From contig OX637332.1 of NCBI GenBank assembly GCA_951799405.1, positions 7,135,001-7,199,000 on the forward strand: DNA of 64,000 nucleotides, given 5' to 3'. A program made the position numbers and the translations under genes. Below the pieces are notes generated by a model. That model was not told the DNA's origin, did not search any database, and saw nothing but the letters and a program-made list of their open reading frames with translations. Below are positions 42,206-53,060 of the stretch, one piece after another (within the stretch, counting starts at the first letter, position 1; every line of letters starts with the position of its first letter). The stretch is from Agapetus fuscipes. Its lineage: Eukaryota > Arthropoda > Insecta > Trichoptera > Glossosomatidae.

Positions 42206-42496
42206 TTTATTATATTATATTCTCGTTGTATCTATCAGTAGAGGGTGTATTGATTATAGTTAGCGTGGCAGGAGTAGGTAGCGGCGTGCACGCACCGCCC
42301 CCAGCTAAGAGATCCGCCCCCCACTAATTCATCTGCAGGCTCTTGTTCCACAGGCCGCGTCTTGTCTACCGCACAACTAAGTGCTACGCTCCATTCTCTA
42401 TACTTATAATATACCTACGTGAAGTATAATGTACTGTTGCGAATATGCAGTTGCGTGTTGTGTTTGTCTGTGTGAGTTAATAAAAAAGTCTTTTAA
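42206..42496. other. Unassigned; GC-rich 42250-42370
   Basis: GCACGCACCGCCCCCAGC and CCACAGGCCGCGTCTTG mark a GC-rich patch. No coding or repeat call. Confidence 0.3.
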
Positions 42497-42675
42497 ATTA
42501 TGATTACGGTCGTTAGACATTTTAAAGAATGAAAAAACGAATTTTACTGACCGTGCAAAAGAGAAGAACGATTTTCTCTACGTTTCGTCGGATATGACTC
42601 CAACAAAACGTAGAGAAAATCGTTCTTCTCTTTTGCACGGTCAGTAAAATCTGTTTTTTCATTCTTTAAAATAAT
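42497..42675. mobile_element. PLE-2 palindrome
   Basis: Left arm 42525-42590 and right arm 42603-42670 are nearly perfect complements around TATGACTCC. Both arms carry the CTACGTTT/AAACGTAG edge of the hammerhead-like core and TTTTGCACGGTCAGTAAAAT. 42503 begins ATTACGGTCGTTAGACAT, the same end as 24370. One arm corresponds to 24425-24510. Confidence 0.65.
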
Positions 42676-42734
42676 AAAGTCTGTAAATTCTCTCTCGAAA
42701 CAAATTTATCGTCATTTTTGACCTTCCTGGCCTT

Positions 42735-43137
42735 CTTCTATTGAAATATTAAAAATTTCATCCACATCCTTTTTCAGTCCACTCCTGGACGTAGGCCTCG
42801 TCCAAACTTCTCCACGTTTATCTATCGGCTGTTGTGTTCAGCCATCATCTGCTTGATGTTCCCTTGATGTCGTCCAGCCACCTCAGTTGGTGTTTACTCA
42901 CATCTTGCTTGGACATCCTGGGCCGCCACTGGACGATCCTTTTTGGCCACCTGTCACAGTCCTGCCTTGTGACGTGAGCAGCCCAGCGCCACTTTAAGCA
43001 GGACACTCGCTGTATAACATCAGTGGTACCAAGTATTTCCTGGTACAGAACCCTGTCTCTGAGTCTGATTCCCAGTATCCTTTCAATGGCTCTTTGGCAC
43101 GCCCCGTAAGGTAAGTCCTTTTTTTTCCAAACCATAG
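42735..43137 (-). pseudogene. RTE-like reverse transcriptase, C-terminal fragment
   Basis: The minus frame: CQRAIERILGIRLRDRV, IQRVSCLKWRWAAHVTRQD, RWPKRIVQWRPR and LRWLDDI, then after a frame change VEKFGRGLRPGVD. This is the well-conserved RTE/BovB-type C-terminal tail (R-ME--ml-I-l-DR...LKW-WAGH--R). It ends near an apparent stop at about 42780. 5' truncated at a SINE-T. Confidence 0.8.
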
Positions 43138-43430
43138 ATCCGGTCCGTAGTCCAGTGGCAACACCTCGGACTCGTAAATGAAAGGTTGTGGGCTCGAACC
43201 CCGACGGAGCACAAAAAAATATACCATTTATATTTTAAAATTTGCTCTTCGCTGGGTTAAAACCTTTACAAAAGACCGGTCATCAAAAGGTCCATCTAGC
43301 CTTACAGCAACTGGGTCTTGCCTGAGATTAGGCGCTTTTTACAGCGACGACCAAGCTCGCAGAGGGCTTTTGAGGTGTGATGCACACAAAAACAGCGCTC
43401 AGCAAATAAATCAGCCTATTTTATTTACTT
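43138..43430 (+). repeat. SINE-T, full length
   Basis: CCGGTCCGTAGTCCAGTGGC, B box GGCTCGAACCCCGACGG, body to AACAGCGCTCAGCAAATAAA. It lacks about 10 bp after the GCTGGGTT segment. Confidence 0.8.
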
Positions 43431-43924
43431 ATTTTTAATAGGCGGAATCTGGAAGCATGCATGACACAAAGACACGAATATAAATTCCATAATCATCTAT
43501 CACCACTATAAAAAAAGGATGGATTTATTATAATAATTTCGTAGAGGAGATTATTCATGGTTATAAAACCTATGTGAGTATAGAATTACAAGTGTCACAT
43601 TAAATACATATAATAGAGTAGAAGGTTTTAAGTAGGGTGCCTTATTCATGTTCGGAAACCTTATATTTTTAAGAAGCGTGTACTCGCCCATGGCGTATTC
43701 ATGACGATATGTACAGTGACTTAAGTATGAGGTTGTCTGCTCGTACACACACTAGCACACACAAATTTACAATCGATTTCCGCTTAAAGAAATGCGGACA
43801 CTTATGCAAATAGGTTTTGAAAAGATAGGGTCTAATGCAGTGATAGACCACTATTTAATAAAAAAAAGTAGTTGCACTTTCAGCTGCTTGCTCCTCAAAA
43901 AAAGATCATCATCATCTTGAATAA
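43431..43924. other. Unassigned sequence
   Basis: No family recognised; minus frame 43551-43748 has no domain. Confidence 0.3.
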
Positions 43925-44465
43925 GAGTTTACGGCTTACACGGCCGGCTGATGATGCTGGAGTGATGCTTTCCGGGATCTGTTGCCGTAGTCTGTGGGAG
44001 CTGGAGCTTCCGGACGTTTCGCCCATTTCTACGATGGGCTTCTTCAGCGTGAAGTATGGTGGTGATGATGAACTTGATGAGAACTGTGATGTCAGTGTGT
44101 GTACACTGAGGGTTTATATGTCTACCATCTTGCTTCTACAGCGTGTGTTTGTCGTTTTAAAAGCACAATGTATGAATTGCATTGCGAAACTATGAATGTA
44201 AGAGAAATTACATATTTTATGACTTTTTTCTACATTTCATCGCCCCCTGTATTATTGGTCTTCTTCCGTTTTTCGGCCAAGCGTTTAGATATATAAACCC
44301 TCAGTGTACACACACTGACATCACAGTTCTCATCAAGATCATCATCATCATCATATTTCACGCTAAAGAAGCCTATCGTAGAAATGGGCGATACGACCGG
44401 AAGCTCCAGCTCCCACAGACCACGCAACAGATCCCGGAAAGCATGACTCCAGCATCATATCATAT
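43925..44465. mobile_element. PLE-3 palindrome with hammerhead-like core
   Basis: Arms 43930-44120 and 44285-44460 are inverted copies (GGAGCTGGAGCTTCCGG / CCGGAAGCTCCAGCTCC; CAGTGTGTGTACACTGAGGG / complement), with a 165-bp spacer. On the minus strand of the left arm the core reads CTGAAGA-A-GCCCAT-cgtagaa-ATGGGC-GAAACGTCC with a 6-bp helix. The right arm has a damaged version (AAAGAAGCCTATCG...GATACG). The same core recurs at 54250. Confidence 0.65.
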
Positions 44466-44664
44466 TGTTCAAACAGTCTGTTTTATGGACAAATGTCTCC
44501 ACTAGTCACCATCTTCTTGAGTCTTGATTAGAAGGTGGCATGTATGAGTCGCTGCTCTTGCACGAAGTTCTTGATAGACATCTAATTCTAAGGATGCATC
44601 TCCGTTTTTGAAAGCAGGTAAATTCTACATGTTAAACGATGATAACATTTTTGTTTTGACATGA
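44466..44664. other. Unassigned
   Basis: No family recognised. Confidence 0.25.
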
Positions 44665-44885
44665 CTAGATTGATGAGGCTGGCCATATGAACTGTTAATA
44701 TTGTTCATTTTACCATGTCAATCGTGTTTTACAAGAATGGCTTGTGTTCAATTGAGATTTGTCTTGTCTTTTTTTGTAAATACACACTCAGCATGCTTAG
44801 ACTCAAGTGCTTACTATCACGTGTCTGCTTGCAGACATCTTTGAAATTTGATCATAGATAGGTTATAGAAAAATCTCATCAAGGC
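44665..44885 (+). repeat. R element, old and diverged
   Basis: GATGAGGCTGGCCATATGAA, TTCAATTGAGATTTG, ATACACACTCAGCATG and CATCTTTGAAATTTGATCAT follow the R order with many substitutions; close to 46563-47057. Confidence 0.5.
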
Positions 44886-45236
44886 TGCCTGAAAAGTTGT
44901 AACTATTTTTTTTTGTTTTTTTGATCCAGCAAACAAAAATAAATCACTAGAATCGAGTCCGACTTTGTAGATTTAGATATGGTGTCTATGTTTGCATATA
45001 AAAATTATCTGAAATTTTTGCGGTAAAGAGCAATATTTGCAAAAGTGCATTGTTGTGGTGATTAACAAAACCATTGGTTCACTTCAACAGTTCAGTGAAG
45101 CTAATTTATTTTGCATCTTAGATCCAAGATTACAAATAGATGTTTATCTTATGCTTATTTAGCTAATATCAAAATTCCTACACAATTTTTTAAACCTCAA
45201 TCTTACAAACCCACAAGTTTTATAATCATAACAATC
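44886..45236. other. Unassigned A+T-rich sequence
   Basis: 44890-45080 resembles 47060-47230 (GGCTGCCTG, GATTTAGATAT, AAAACCAT-GGT), so the diverged R copies belong to a longer shared segment. Confidence 0.4.
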
Positions 45237-45480
45237 TATAATCTATAATCTAAGTTGCAAGGATATATTCATTCAAAGCTCTCAGATGTATGCCCACAAA
45301 CAAACACGTGTAGTTCGCGCTTACAAATGCTGATTGTGTACTTAAAAATAAAATCCAAACCTCAAATGAACATAAGCCCTGCAACTCTTGCCGACATTCC
45401 CTGAAACAGGGGTGACATTGGCAAAGTGAACCATTTTTTACAGTATGGGTGGTCAACCTCATACCAACCTATAAGTCAAG
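45237..45480 (-). repeat. R element, full length
   Basis: AATCTATAATCTATAATCTA to ACCAACCTATAAGTCAAG; nearly identical to 3078-3325. Confidence 0.9.
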
Positions 45481-45504
45481 TTTCCTTGATTTATAACAAT
45501 AATT

Positions 45505-45665
45505 ATATTAATTAAATAAACAAAGTTTTAATTAACTTTTATATCATCAGGATGATGCCTTGTAGGCGAAAGTGCTAGACAAAAATATAAAAGTGAATTA
45601 AAATTTTGTTTATTTAATTAATATACAATGGACTTTCACTGTGTAAGCCACCAAACTCTTAAAAA
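45505..45665. mobile_element. Palindromic Penelope-like mini-element, 13-bp target duplication
   Basis: TATAACAATAATT flanks both sides (45492-45504, 45666-45678). Arms AATTAAATAAACAAAGTTTT and complement AAAATTTTGTTTATTTAATT surround AGGATGA-T-GCCT-tgt-AGGC-GAAAGTGC, a hammerhead-like core with a changed first strand. After the right arm is the PLE-type end ATGGACTTTCACTGTGTAAG. 161 bp, non-coding. Confidence 0.75.
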
Positions 45666-45678
45666 TATAACAATAATT

Positions 45679-46562
45679 TGTAATTAAAAAAGCTGATTCA
45701 TACAAATTTGTAAGGTAAAAAATCTCAAACAAAAAAACAAAACTGTTTCTGATGTAATTTTAAATTTAAAAATCTCCCGCCACACTGTTGGAGGCTCCGC
45801 TAGCAAACTGCTTTAATTTCTCATTTCGCGCTGGTTGTAAATGGCTGGTGTAAGCACTCACGACAACCGCCCCTGCTAAGTGGTTGTCAATCACCCGGTG
45901 ACTATCAAACACCTATCGCCGCGGTGAAATATAAGCCCGGCGCGTTCCCCTTTCACGATAAAATAATAATATGAAATCCTACATAATCTACTTTTTCCTG
46001 TTTCCGCAAAAATCCACAATGAACCATCCACGCACACCTGTGAACCTAAGTAGACAGCGCACAAGGTTTTATCATACAGTCTCAAGAGAGATCTAGTTTG
46101 CTTAGTGTTTGTTTGTCTTATGTGCACAGAGGTAATAAACATGAGTAAGGTTAGCATGTGTACTGTATCAATGTGTCTTATGAAAACTAGAAATTTATTT
46201 CAAAAATATTCAAAACAGCTCTCACATTATCGTGTTTTACTTAGCTTCGATTGTGAAGAATTTGATTCTTAAGGCAGTTTCATTTAAAGGCCATCTTTGA
46301 ATCAAATGGTAGATAAGCCAAACAAACAGTGGAAAGACGATCTGACAATGTACTACGAGCTAATGTTTCAATTTTTTCTGCTTTTCTCGACGGGTAAACG
46401 TCAAGTTGAAACTAGCGTCCACAACTTTTTTTATTTATCGAAGTTATGTGGAGTTCATTAAAAATATATGAAACGTTATGGTCCATCGACCTACAATTAA
46501 TATATTTTTAATATTGATCATCAATGCACCGCTATCAGCGTTTTTTTCGGCTTCATATGTTC
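45679..46562. other. Unassigned sequence
   Basis: 45770-45950 is modestly GC-rich. No domain in the minus frame 45891-46157. No repeat recognised. Confidence 0.3.
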
Positions 46563-47057
46563 TTACTTACTCTGGTGGGAGGTTCTTATGAAGCTGACTA
46601 GCCGTATTGTTAAAAAATGCTCACTGCGCTAATGTAGCCCGTGTTTTACGTGGTCTGGGTGACTTGTAGATTAGGGTTTTGGTTTAGTAAGGGCCTGTTG
46701 CACCAACCTCCAATCAATATTTAATTGAAACATCAAATTTGATTGCTTAGTTCTGGTAAGGACCTCGGTTAAATATTTCTCGAAAGTTGGTAAAAATGTG
46801 ATGGAATTTGAACAGGAAATATGATTCACATCAGCTGACTTACGTATTTGCAATCAATTGTTTGTTTGATTTGAAAGGGAGAAATCACACTTAATTTTGA
46901 TTTTCGTCTGATTGGAGTTTGGTACAACAGGCCCTAAGTAAACATGCAGCATGCGTAAACACAAACTGAGACGTATCTGCTTGTGAGCATGCATTAAATA
47001 TGCACCTTAAATGTTAAAACATCTTTGAAATTTGATTAAAGATAGGTTATAGAAGGA
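46563..47057 (+). repeat. R element (diverged) split by a MITE
   Basis: R-like 46563-46690 (TTCTTATGAAGCTGAC, TTTTACGTGGTCTGG) resumes at 46935 with TAAGTAAACATGCAGCATGC and ends near 47057. Confidence 0.6.
46691..46934. mobile_element. MITE with GGGCCTGTTG ends, TAA duplication
   Basis: GGGCCTGTTGCACCAA at the left and TTGGTACAACAGGCCC at the right. TAA lies on both sides (46688-46690, 46935-46937), fitting PIF/Harbinger. Inner arms have CCAATCA/TGATTGG similarity. 244 bp, non-coding; truncated relative at 3605-3826. Confidence 0.8.
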
Positions 47058-48830
47058 AACACGTTAAGGCTGCCTGTAATTCTATTATCGTTTTTCTTAA
47101 TTCAGGAGACAAAAAAAACACTAAGATAGAGGTCGGATTTGTAGATTTAGATATTGTAGCAGCGCTGAAATTTTAGCGGCTTAGAGCATTATTTGTAAAG
47201 CTGCTTTGTTGTCGTGAATAGTAAAACCATAGGTCTATTTCAATAGTTCAGTGAAACTTATCGATCATATTATCTAGAAGAATTTCAATTTATGTGCAAA
47301 AACGTTGAAATTTTCTTGTACAAACAGAGATATCGCAAACTTTGTGAACACACCATGCAGGTACAACTACATGACATATAATATAGAGTGGAACTACAGG
47401 TTGTTAGGCTTGATATCGATAGGTATTCCTTCGCCGTATTAAAGTGAGTCATGGAAATCAATACTTTTGATTCATATGAGTTCGTTTAAATTGAGTGTGT
47501 GAAGAAATACAATGCTTAAGTTGTGTGTTTTCATTAAAAATAAACATCATTTATCTATACATATTAGTTTTTTAAATTAATACTTAGTAATACATCAACA
47601 ACCGTTATTTACTTTTAACAATTAAAAAAGTGTTTTGCTACTATCGCTACCGTGTGATTACAATTGAATAAGTGCTGATTCACTGATTTGAGAAATAGTT
47701 GTAAAACATTTTATTGGGTGTAACTTCTCATAGTAGGTGGACTAATTATAAGGAAAAACTCATGACAATGATTCCAATCTACGGGAAGTGTTTTCTTTCG
47801 TAGAAAGTAGGAAAAAATGTGCATTTATCTGAAGAGCCCATGTTCCTCGTAGCTTAACATGTCACTTTGTCGGTTTTTACCTTTAAGGTATCGATATTAT
47901 TTGGATATACTTTATAAAAGGTTGTGATTAAATTTTTATGAAAACGGCGCTTTAAAGAAATCAACTAAACATGTAAACACTCTCCTTGCAAATACGTATA
48001 ATATCTCATTACCTTTAGCCTAACCTAAAAAACCATCGATCTAAATAAATTTTATTTATATCCGTTTTATCGAAAATTTTATTTATATCGGTGTAAAAAA
48101 TACAGATTTACATACAAATATTTTTTTTATCATGACAATGTCTACCATAAACACATCACATTGTATATTTTCTCCCGTTGATAAGAATGACAATAAGAAG
48201 AGACGCTTATGTCAGCATTTATACCGCAAAATAAAATCGCCAGCCAGAAAAATATATTTGTTGAATAACCCGATATGCGGGAGGAGGACCGCCGCCGTAC
48301 ATACATACATAGGTCCCACGTAAATAACTGATAGTTTTTTCTCCACCTTTTTGGAAAGAAAAGCCCCCATGGTCCATAAAAGCAAAACGTGCCGCAATAC
48401 GAGAGGCTTGTAATTTCAAGGACACTATTGAGGCAATAAGTGATATTTATGTGGGTTCATAATAAAATATTATTATTCCAAAGTATGATACACGTACCGA
48501 TCCCGATAGGAAATTATTATTCCCTTTTACTTCCGAATATTCTGATTCCCTGCTATCGCCTGCAGCAGGGAAATTGACACTTACATATTTTTCTTTTTTT
48601 TCGCTATAAATCAAAGATAAACGTTTGAATTTTTTATGTCTCCCATTATCATCAATCTTTTTTCTTTTCGGTTAACACTACTTTCAGTGATCCAAGCAGT
48701 ATAATTTATTAGATTTAAATGATGATTTAAAAAAAAAAGCGACGTTTCGTGTTGATTTGTTACTCTAAAGGCGCTGTTGCAGTCGTTTGTTGCCCTTCAT
48801 CTTCTTTTTCTAGGTCTTCAATATTCTTAC
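47058..48830. other. Unassigned A+T-rich sequence, 1.8 kb
   Basis: Apart from similarity of 47060-47230 to 44890-45080, no repeats or genes are recognised. The open frames at 48132-48425 overlap on both strands and lack domains. This is the longest stretch with no mobile element identified. Confidence 0.35.
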
Positions 48831-49070
48831 GGGGCTATTCTTAGACATTTTAGTCGTCGGTTGAGCCCTCGCTTTGACAAACTAAAGATGCATTTGCATG
48901 AAAACCTATCAATCCAAGATGGCCGCAAGTGAGCAGCTGATTTGTCTTCATAGAAATATTACAAAATTTGGTTGGTAAGAATGACCGTGCTGATGAAACT
49001 TCCACTCAGGCACCATTAGTTTGTCAAAGCGTGGGCTCAACAAACCACTAAAATGTCTAAGAATAGCATC
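48831..49070. mobile_element. MITE, family of 10097-10337
   Basis: GGGGCTATTCTTAGACATTT at the left and AAATGTCTAAGAATAGC at the right, with GTTGAGCCCTCGCTTTGACA / TTGTCAAAGCGTGGGCTCAA as inner inverted arms. The better-preserved of the two copies. Confidence 0.8.
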
Positions 49071-49102
49071 GTTAGACCCTCAGACATCTGGAAATTTAGA
49101 AT

Positions 49103-49144
49103 TTTACGCTTTCAGTACCTGATTCCAGGTACTGAAAGCGTAAA
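49103..49144. repeat. Perfect 19-bp hairpin
   Basis: TTTACGCTTTCAGTACCTG, loop ATTC, then the exact complement. No mismatches. Not adjacent to a recognised element; could be a foldback remnant or a transcription terminator-like structure. Confidence 0.85.
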
Positions 49145-49507
49145 GTCTTTGAGGGGTGTGATGATTTTCCTTTTGGCGTCAATACTCAAAGATCTGTGCT
49201 TTGTTTTCTTTCGATAAAAGTGGTGATTCCTTTGGATAGGAGCCTCCTGAAAAATCAGTTTTTTTGGTAATTTAAAATATCAAGGAAATCCTCAAGTATA
49301 GACGGCTCAGATATTTTTCCAGCTACATGGAATTTCGGTTCTTAATTTATATTAAAAAACAGATCATTCACGATGCATGGAAAATCGTTCCTTTGCTAGA
49401 CTTTACCATAACATTTGATTCAATCAATACTAATTATCAACCAAAATGTTGATTTATTTCTAGAGAGACTTCTTGTTACACAAACACAACTACTTATTGT
49501 GAGGTTT
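49145..49507. other. Unassigned
   Basis: Nothing recognised apart from weak MITE-like AATCAATACTAATTATCAAC near 49420. Confidence 0.3.
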
Positions 49508-49690
49508 AAGTTAGAATTACGGTCATTTGACATATCAATAATTATAAAAAAACACAGTTAAACAAATGATTCATTTAGTCGTCATACAGAGAGGGTGTCT
49601 CCTGAAAACGTTGGCTACGTCGCTGACGAAACGTCGAGGATAATGTAAAGTTTATTATAACGGTTCGTCTAATATCCGAATATTCTTTAA
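49508..49690 (+). mobile_element. PLE-2 fragment with hammerhead-like core
   Basis: AATTACGGTCATTTGACATA is the PLE-2 end. At 49603: CTGAAAA-C-GTTGGC-tacgtc-GCTGAC-GAAACGTCG, a 6-bp helix with two G-T pairs. Downstream ATAATGTAAAGTT-TTATAACGGTT parallels 24580-24600. Confidence 0.55.
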
Positions 49691-49952
49691 CTGTTTGTAT
49701 TCCTCGATTTATAGGTTCGTATGAGGCTGACCACCCATACTGTAAAAAAATGGTTCACTTTTCCAATATCACCCTCTTTCAGGAAAGGTCGGCAAGAGTT
49801 GCAGGGCTTATGTTCATTTGAGATTAGGTTTAATATTGTTGCTTCACATGCGGCATGTTTAAGCGCAAACTTATACGTGTCTGCTTGTGGAAATGCATTT
49901 AATATAAATGTTATATACTGTTTATCTTTGCAACTAAGATTATAATAATTTT
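49690..49952 (+). repeat. R element, full length
   Basis: TATTCCTCGATTTATAGGTT to TTTGCAACTAAGATTATAAT. Confidence 0.85.
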
Positions 49953-50579
49953 AAATACAACTACTCATCCTTGTTGATTTTTTGGTTCCGGGGTTTGGCC
50001 TTTCTTGATACTTCAAGAAGTATCAAGAAAGAAGAAAGAGAAGCAAAAATATGGACCACAAAAAAACCGGCGGTGAAAGCCTAAAAGCATTTACAACAAC
50101 TCATATTCATAACAATATTATTAAAATAATGCTTTAATCGCTAATGTGATTATGCCGCGCCATAAAGTTGTTAAAGACATAAAGTAAAGTGTGATGTGTA
50201 TAATGGTTAGTAAACGACTGAAATATTGACATGAAATATAATTTCGTCAAGCATTCCCTTATTGCCCACTAAATAGAGCGCGATAATGCTTTTACGGGCC
50301 GCTCGTCCATTGTGCCGACCCACACAGCGCCGCTCGTTGCCGAGACAATATGCCATGAAAATCCAAATGTCCATTGTATCCTGAATGCTAGTATCTGACA
50401 AATTTTATTCATGGCATAAACCATCGTGAAAATATCCGCGTGCTATGCAAGATAAAATTGTTATTGATTCTCGTAGGAAAAAGATGTGCTCACAGTAACT
50501 GTATCGCGGCATCCTTTTACTAGGGGTGGTATAAAATGTACATTTTTTATAGTGTACATTTGTTGCCTTCCTATAACAT
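49953..50579. other. Unassigned; includes a 14-bp hairpin
   Basis: 50000-50031 is CTTTCTTGATACTT, loop CAAG and its exact complement. 50260-50345 is GC-richer. No gene recognised. Confidence 0.35.
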
Positions 50580-50697
50580 TCGGTGTTATCCACTCATAAA
50601 AAATCCATGGCTCAACCGCCACCTTACTTTAATTTCCTATACAAAACACCATGAGCTACGGACCAGCTGTGGATCAAATGTGTTGTGAATAATCCTG
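50580..50697. repeat. Short repeat, related to 58649-58770
   Basis: CGGTGTTATCCACTCAT, CATGGCTCAACCGCCACC, ATGAGCTA and TTGTGAATAATCC parallel CGGTGTTATTCACACAC, AATGGCTCAACCGCAACC, ATGAGCTGTGAATA. Possible small TIR element. Confidence 0.4.
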
Positions 50698-50944
50698 TTT
50701 GTCTTTAACTCTAGACATTCATAAAAAAATATTACTTATCAAAAATACATTGATATCAAGCTTTGCTGGTTTCGTCATGCAGTCCAATTGATATATTTTT
50801 CGAACTATTTTTGCTTAAAATCTGTTAGTCTTATTGTAAAGAAACCTGGTTGAGTACTAAAATCATAAGTTAAGATTCTCTGTTTAGTTTTTTTGGCTCA
50901 TAGGTAGTTTGTATTTTTGTTAATTTCTTAATAAGCGAATGTAC
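50698..50944. other. Unassigned
   Basis: No family recognised. Confidence 0.25.
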
Positions 50945-51205
50945 TCGTTTGTTTCCTTGACTGATAGGTTGGTGTGAGGCTGATCCCCCATATTGTAAAA
51001 AATGGTTCACTTTGCCAATGTCACCCCTAAGTCAGGGAGGGTCGGCAAAAGTTGTAGGGCTTATGTTCATTTGAGGTTTGGATTGTATTTGTAAGTAGAC
51101 ATTCAGCATTTGTAAGCGCGAACTACACGTGTTGGTTTGTGGGCATACATCTGAGAACTTTAAATGAATATATCCTTGCAACTTAGATTATAGATTATTG
51201 TTATA
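50945..51205 (+). repeat. R element, full length
   Basis: TGTTTCCTTGACTGATAGGT to CTTGCAACTTAGATTATAGA. Confidence 0.9.
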
Positions 51206-51581
51206 GACTCGTAATTTTTTACGGAGAAAATATTTCATTCGTTAACATGTGCGTTCCTTTCACTCCTCCTGTTTTTATCTGCAACAAGAGACGTGGATCA
51301 TATTTTATATTGCGTATGTATGCAATCATCCAAGAAGGGTAACTAATTAGTCAATAAAAATATGAGTCACAAAATATGCTGAGGCTCTTGTTCGTTTGAA
51401 TACCAGAATCTGATGTTCGCCAAAAGCCAGACGAAGGTTTATTTCGGGTGCATAAGAAAAAAATACAAGAATTGGCCTCAGCGTCAAGCCAAAGAAAAAT
51501 CATCCTGCTTGAAAAACCTGAGGGAGGGAAGGAGGAAATGTAAGAGGAAGGATTAGCGAGAAGCGTATTTACAAAAAAAAA
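51206..51581. other. Unassigned
   Basis: No family recognised; purine-rich near 51530-51570. Confidence 0.3.
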
Positions 51582-51675
51582 GGTATTTTTTTTGTGCTCC
51601 GCCGGGATTCGAGTCCACAACCTTCGATTAACGAGTCAGAAGTGTTAACCATTAGACTACGGACCGGTCAGCACA
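51582..51675 (-). repeat. SINE-T head fragment
   Basis: Complement of GGTCCGTAGTCTAATGGTTA and of the B box GGACTCGAATCCCGGCGG, then truncated into AAAAAGG-rich sequence. Confidence 0.7.
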
Positions 51676-51699
51676 TAACTTCATTCTATGTCCATTCTC

Positions 51700-52330
51700 C
51701 GTAAAAACTTACGACGAAAGAATTGGAAAAGCGCGCTAGTAGAGGAAGAAGTGTAATGGGAACGATTGGAAGAATTGCAAGAAATAGGAAATTTACGAAG
51801 AATATGAGACTGGCGGTCCACAATGGCATATTGGTTCCGACATTGATGTATGGAAGTGAGGCGTGGACAGTTAATGAATGTGAACTGAGTAAAGTATGTA
51901 CGGTTGAAATGGCTTACCTGAGAGCAATGGCTGGAAAGACACTGAATGATAGAGTACGTAATGATTGGGTGATGAACGAGTGTGATATAAAAGAGAATAT
52001 GAGAATGAGAGTACAAAAAAGTACGATGAGATGGTTCGGACATCTCGAAAAAATGGATGATGAACGACTTACGAAGAAAGTGTATAAAGGAAATGTCAGA
52101 GGAAAGCGCGGAAGGGGAAGGCCGAGGAAAGAATGGATAGAACAAATAGGTGAGATTGCGAAAGAATGGAACCTGCAGAGTGAGAATAAGAGAAGAGTAT
52201 GTATGAAAAAGGTGATGAATATTGAGGAAATGAAAGTGGTTTGTAAGGACAGAAAAAAGTGGAGGCGCATCTGCGGAGGTACCGGCCACCCCTAGTGGAA
52301 CGGCGGCAGGATACAGTACAGTACAGTAAT
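51700..52330 (+). pseudogene. LINE-2 reverse transcriptase, best-preserved 3' end
   Basis: Open for about 195 codons to a stop at 52295, 5' truncated. In order: ELEKRASRGRSVMGTIGRIA, NGILVPTLMYGSEAW (a hallmark of RTE/Jockey-group reverse transcriptases downstream of the catalytic core), VNECELSKV, MRWFGHLEKMDDERLTKKVY, GKRGRGRPRKEW, IAKEWNLQSENKRRVC, CKDRKKWRRIC, GGTGHP. The tail is ACAGTACAGTACAGT at 52314-52330. Catalytic residues are not included. The youngest LINE-2 copy here and the reference for the others. Confidence 0.85.
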
Positions 52331-52711
52331 GTCCCACGTTATAAGGTGTACAGATCCATCATAAACTTGCAGATGCAGATTATGGTATAGTATGTAGGTA
52401 TGCGGGGACGGACTGGAGAGGAGTGCGGGCTTCCGTAACAAGAAAAGTATAAGGAAAACCTGTGTAATTTATTGCCTTCATAAAGGACTCGTGCCTTCGC
52501 CGGGTTGATAATAATTCCGGGCAGAGTCGGGTGCGGTCACATCGGCCCGACGCTCAGCCCTCTGTGAATATTAAATCGCTTTACGACACGGCGAACACTC
52601 TGTGTCTACCAATTTTATGGCCACAAGTCAAAAGCAATAATGTTTTTTGTCTTATTGAGAATAGACGACAATTCCGACATAACCGTTTGTAGTTTTTGCC
52701 ATATATTTTAT
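52331..52711. other. Unassigned
   Basis: GC-richer at 52480-52560 (TCGGGTGCGGTCACATCGGC); no gene recognised. Confidence 0.3.
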
Positions 52712-52990
52712 ATCTAAATCTAAGCTGCAAAGATATACACTGTTTTTTTTTAATTAACATACGAGTACTTTAAGGTTTATATTAAATGCATTCCAATAAG
52801 CAGACACGTATAAGTTCGCGCTTTCACATGCCGCATGTGGACCTACAATATAAAAACTCAAATCTCAAATCAACATTAGAACTGCAACTCTTGCCGACCT
52901 TTACTGAAACAGTGGTTACATTGGCAAAGTGAACCTTTTTTTACAGTATCGGTGGTCAGCCTCATACAAACCTATAGGTCAAGGAATACA
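52712..52990 (-). repeat. R element, full length with small insertion
   Basis: ATATCTAAATCTAAGCTGCA to AACCTATAGGTCAAGGAATA. About 35 bp of T-rich sequence (52743-52778) is inserted after AAGATATACA. Confidence 0.8.
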
Positions 52991-53060
52991 AACAATTAAT
53001 AAAACAAGCAATCAATAAGCAAAACAATAAAATTAAAATTAAAAATCATGACCATTGTTT

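Noticed and set aside
44182..44505. Plus and minus frames across 43872-44505
   Set aside because: They cross the PLE-3 palindrome; arms are non-coding and mirror each other.
51681..52337. 218-codon minus-strand frame
   Set aside because: Antisense of the LINE-2 reverse transcriptase tail, whose plus-strand frame has recognisable motifs.
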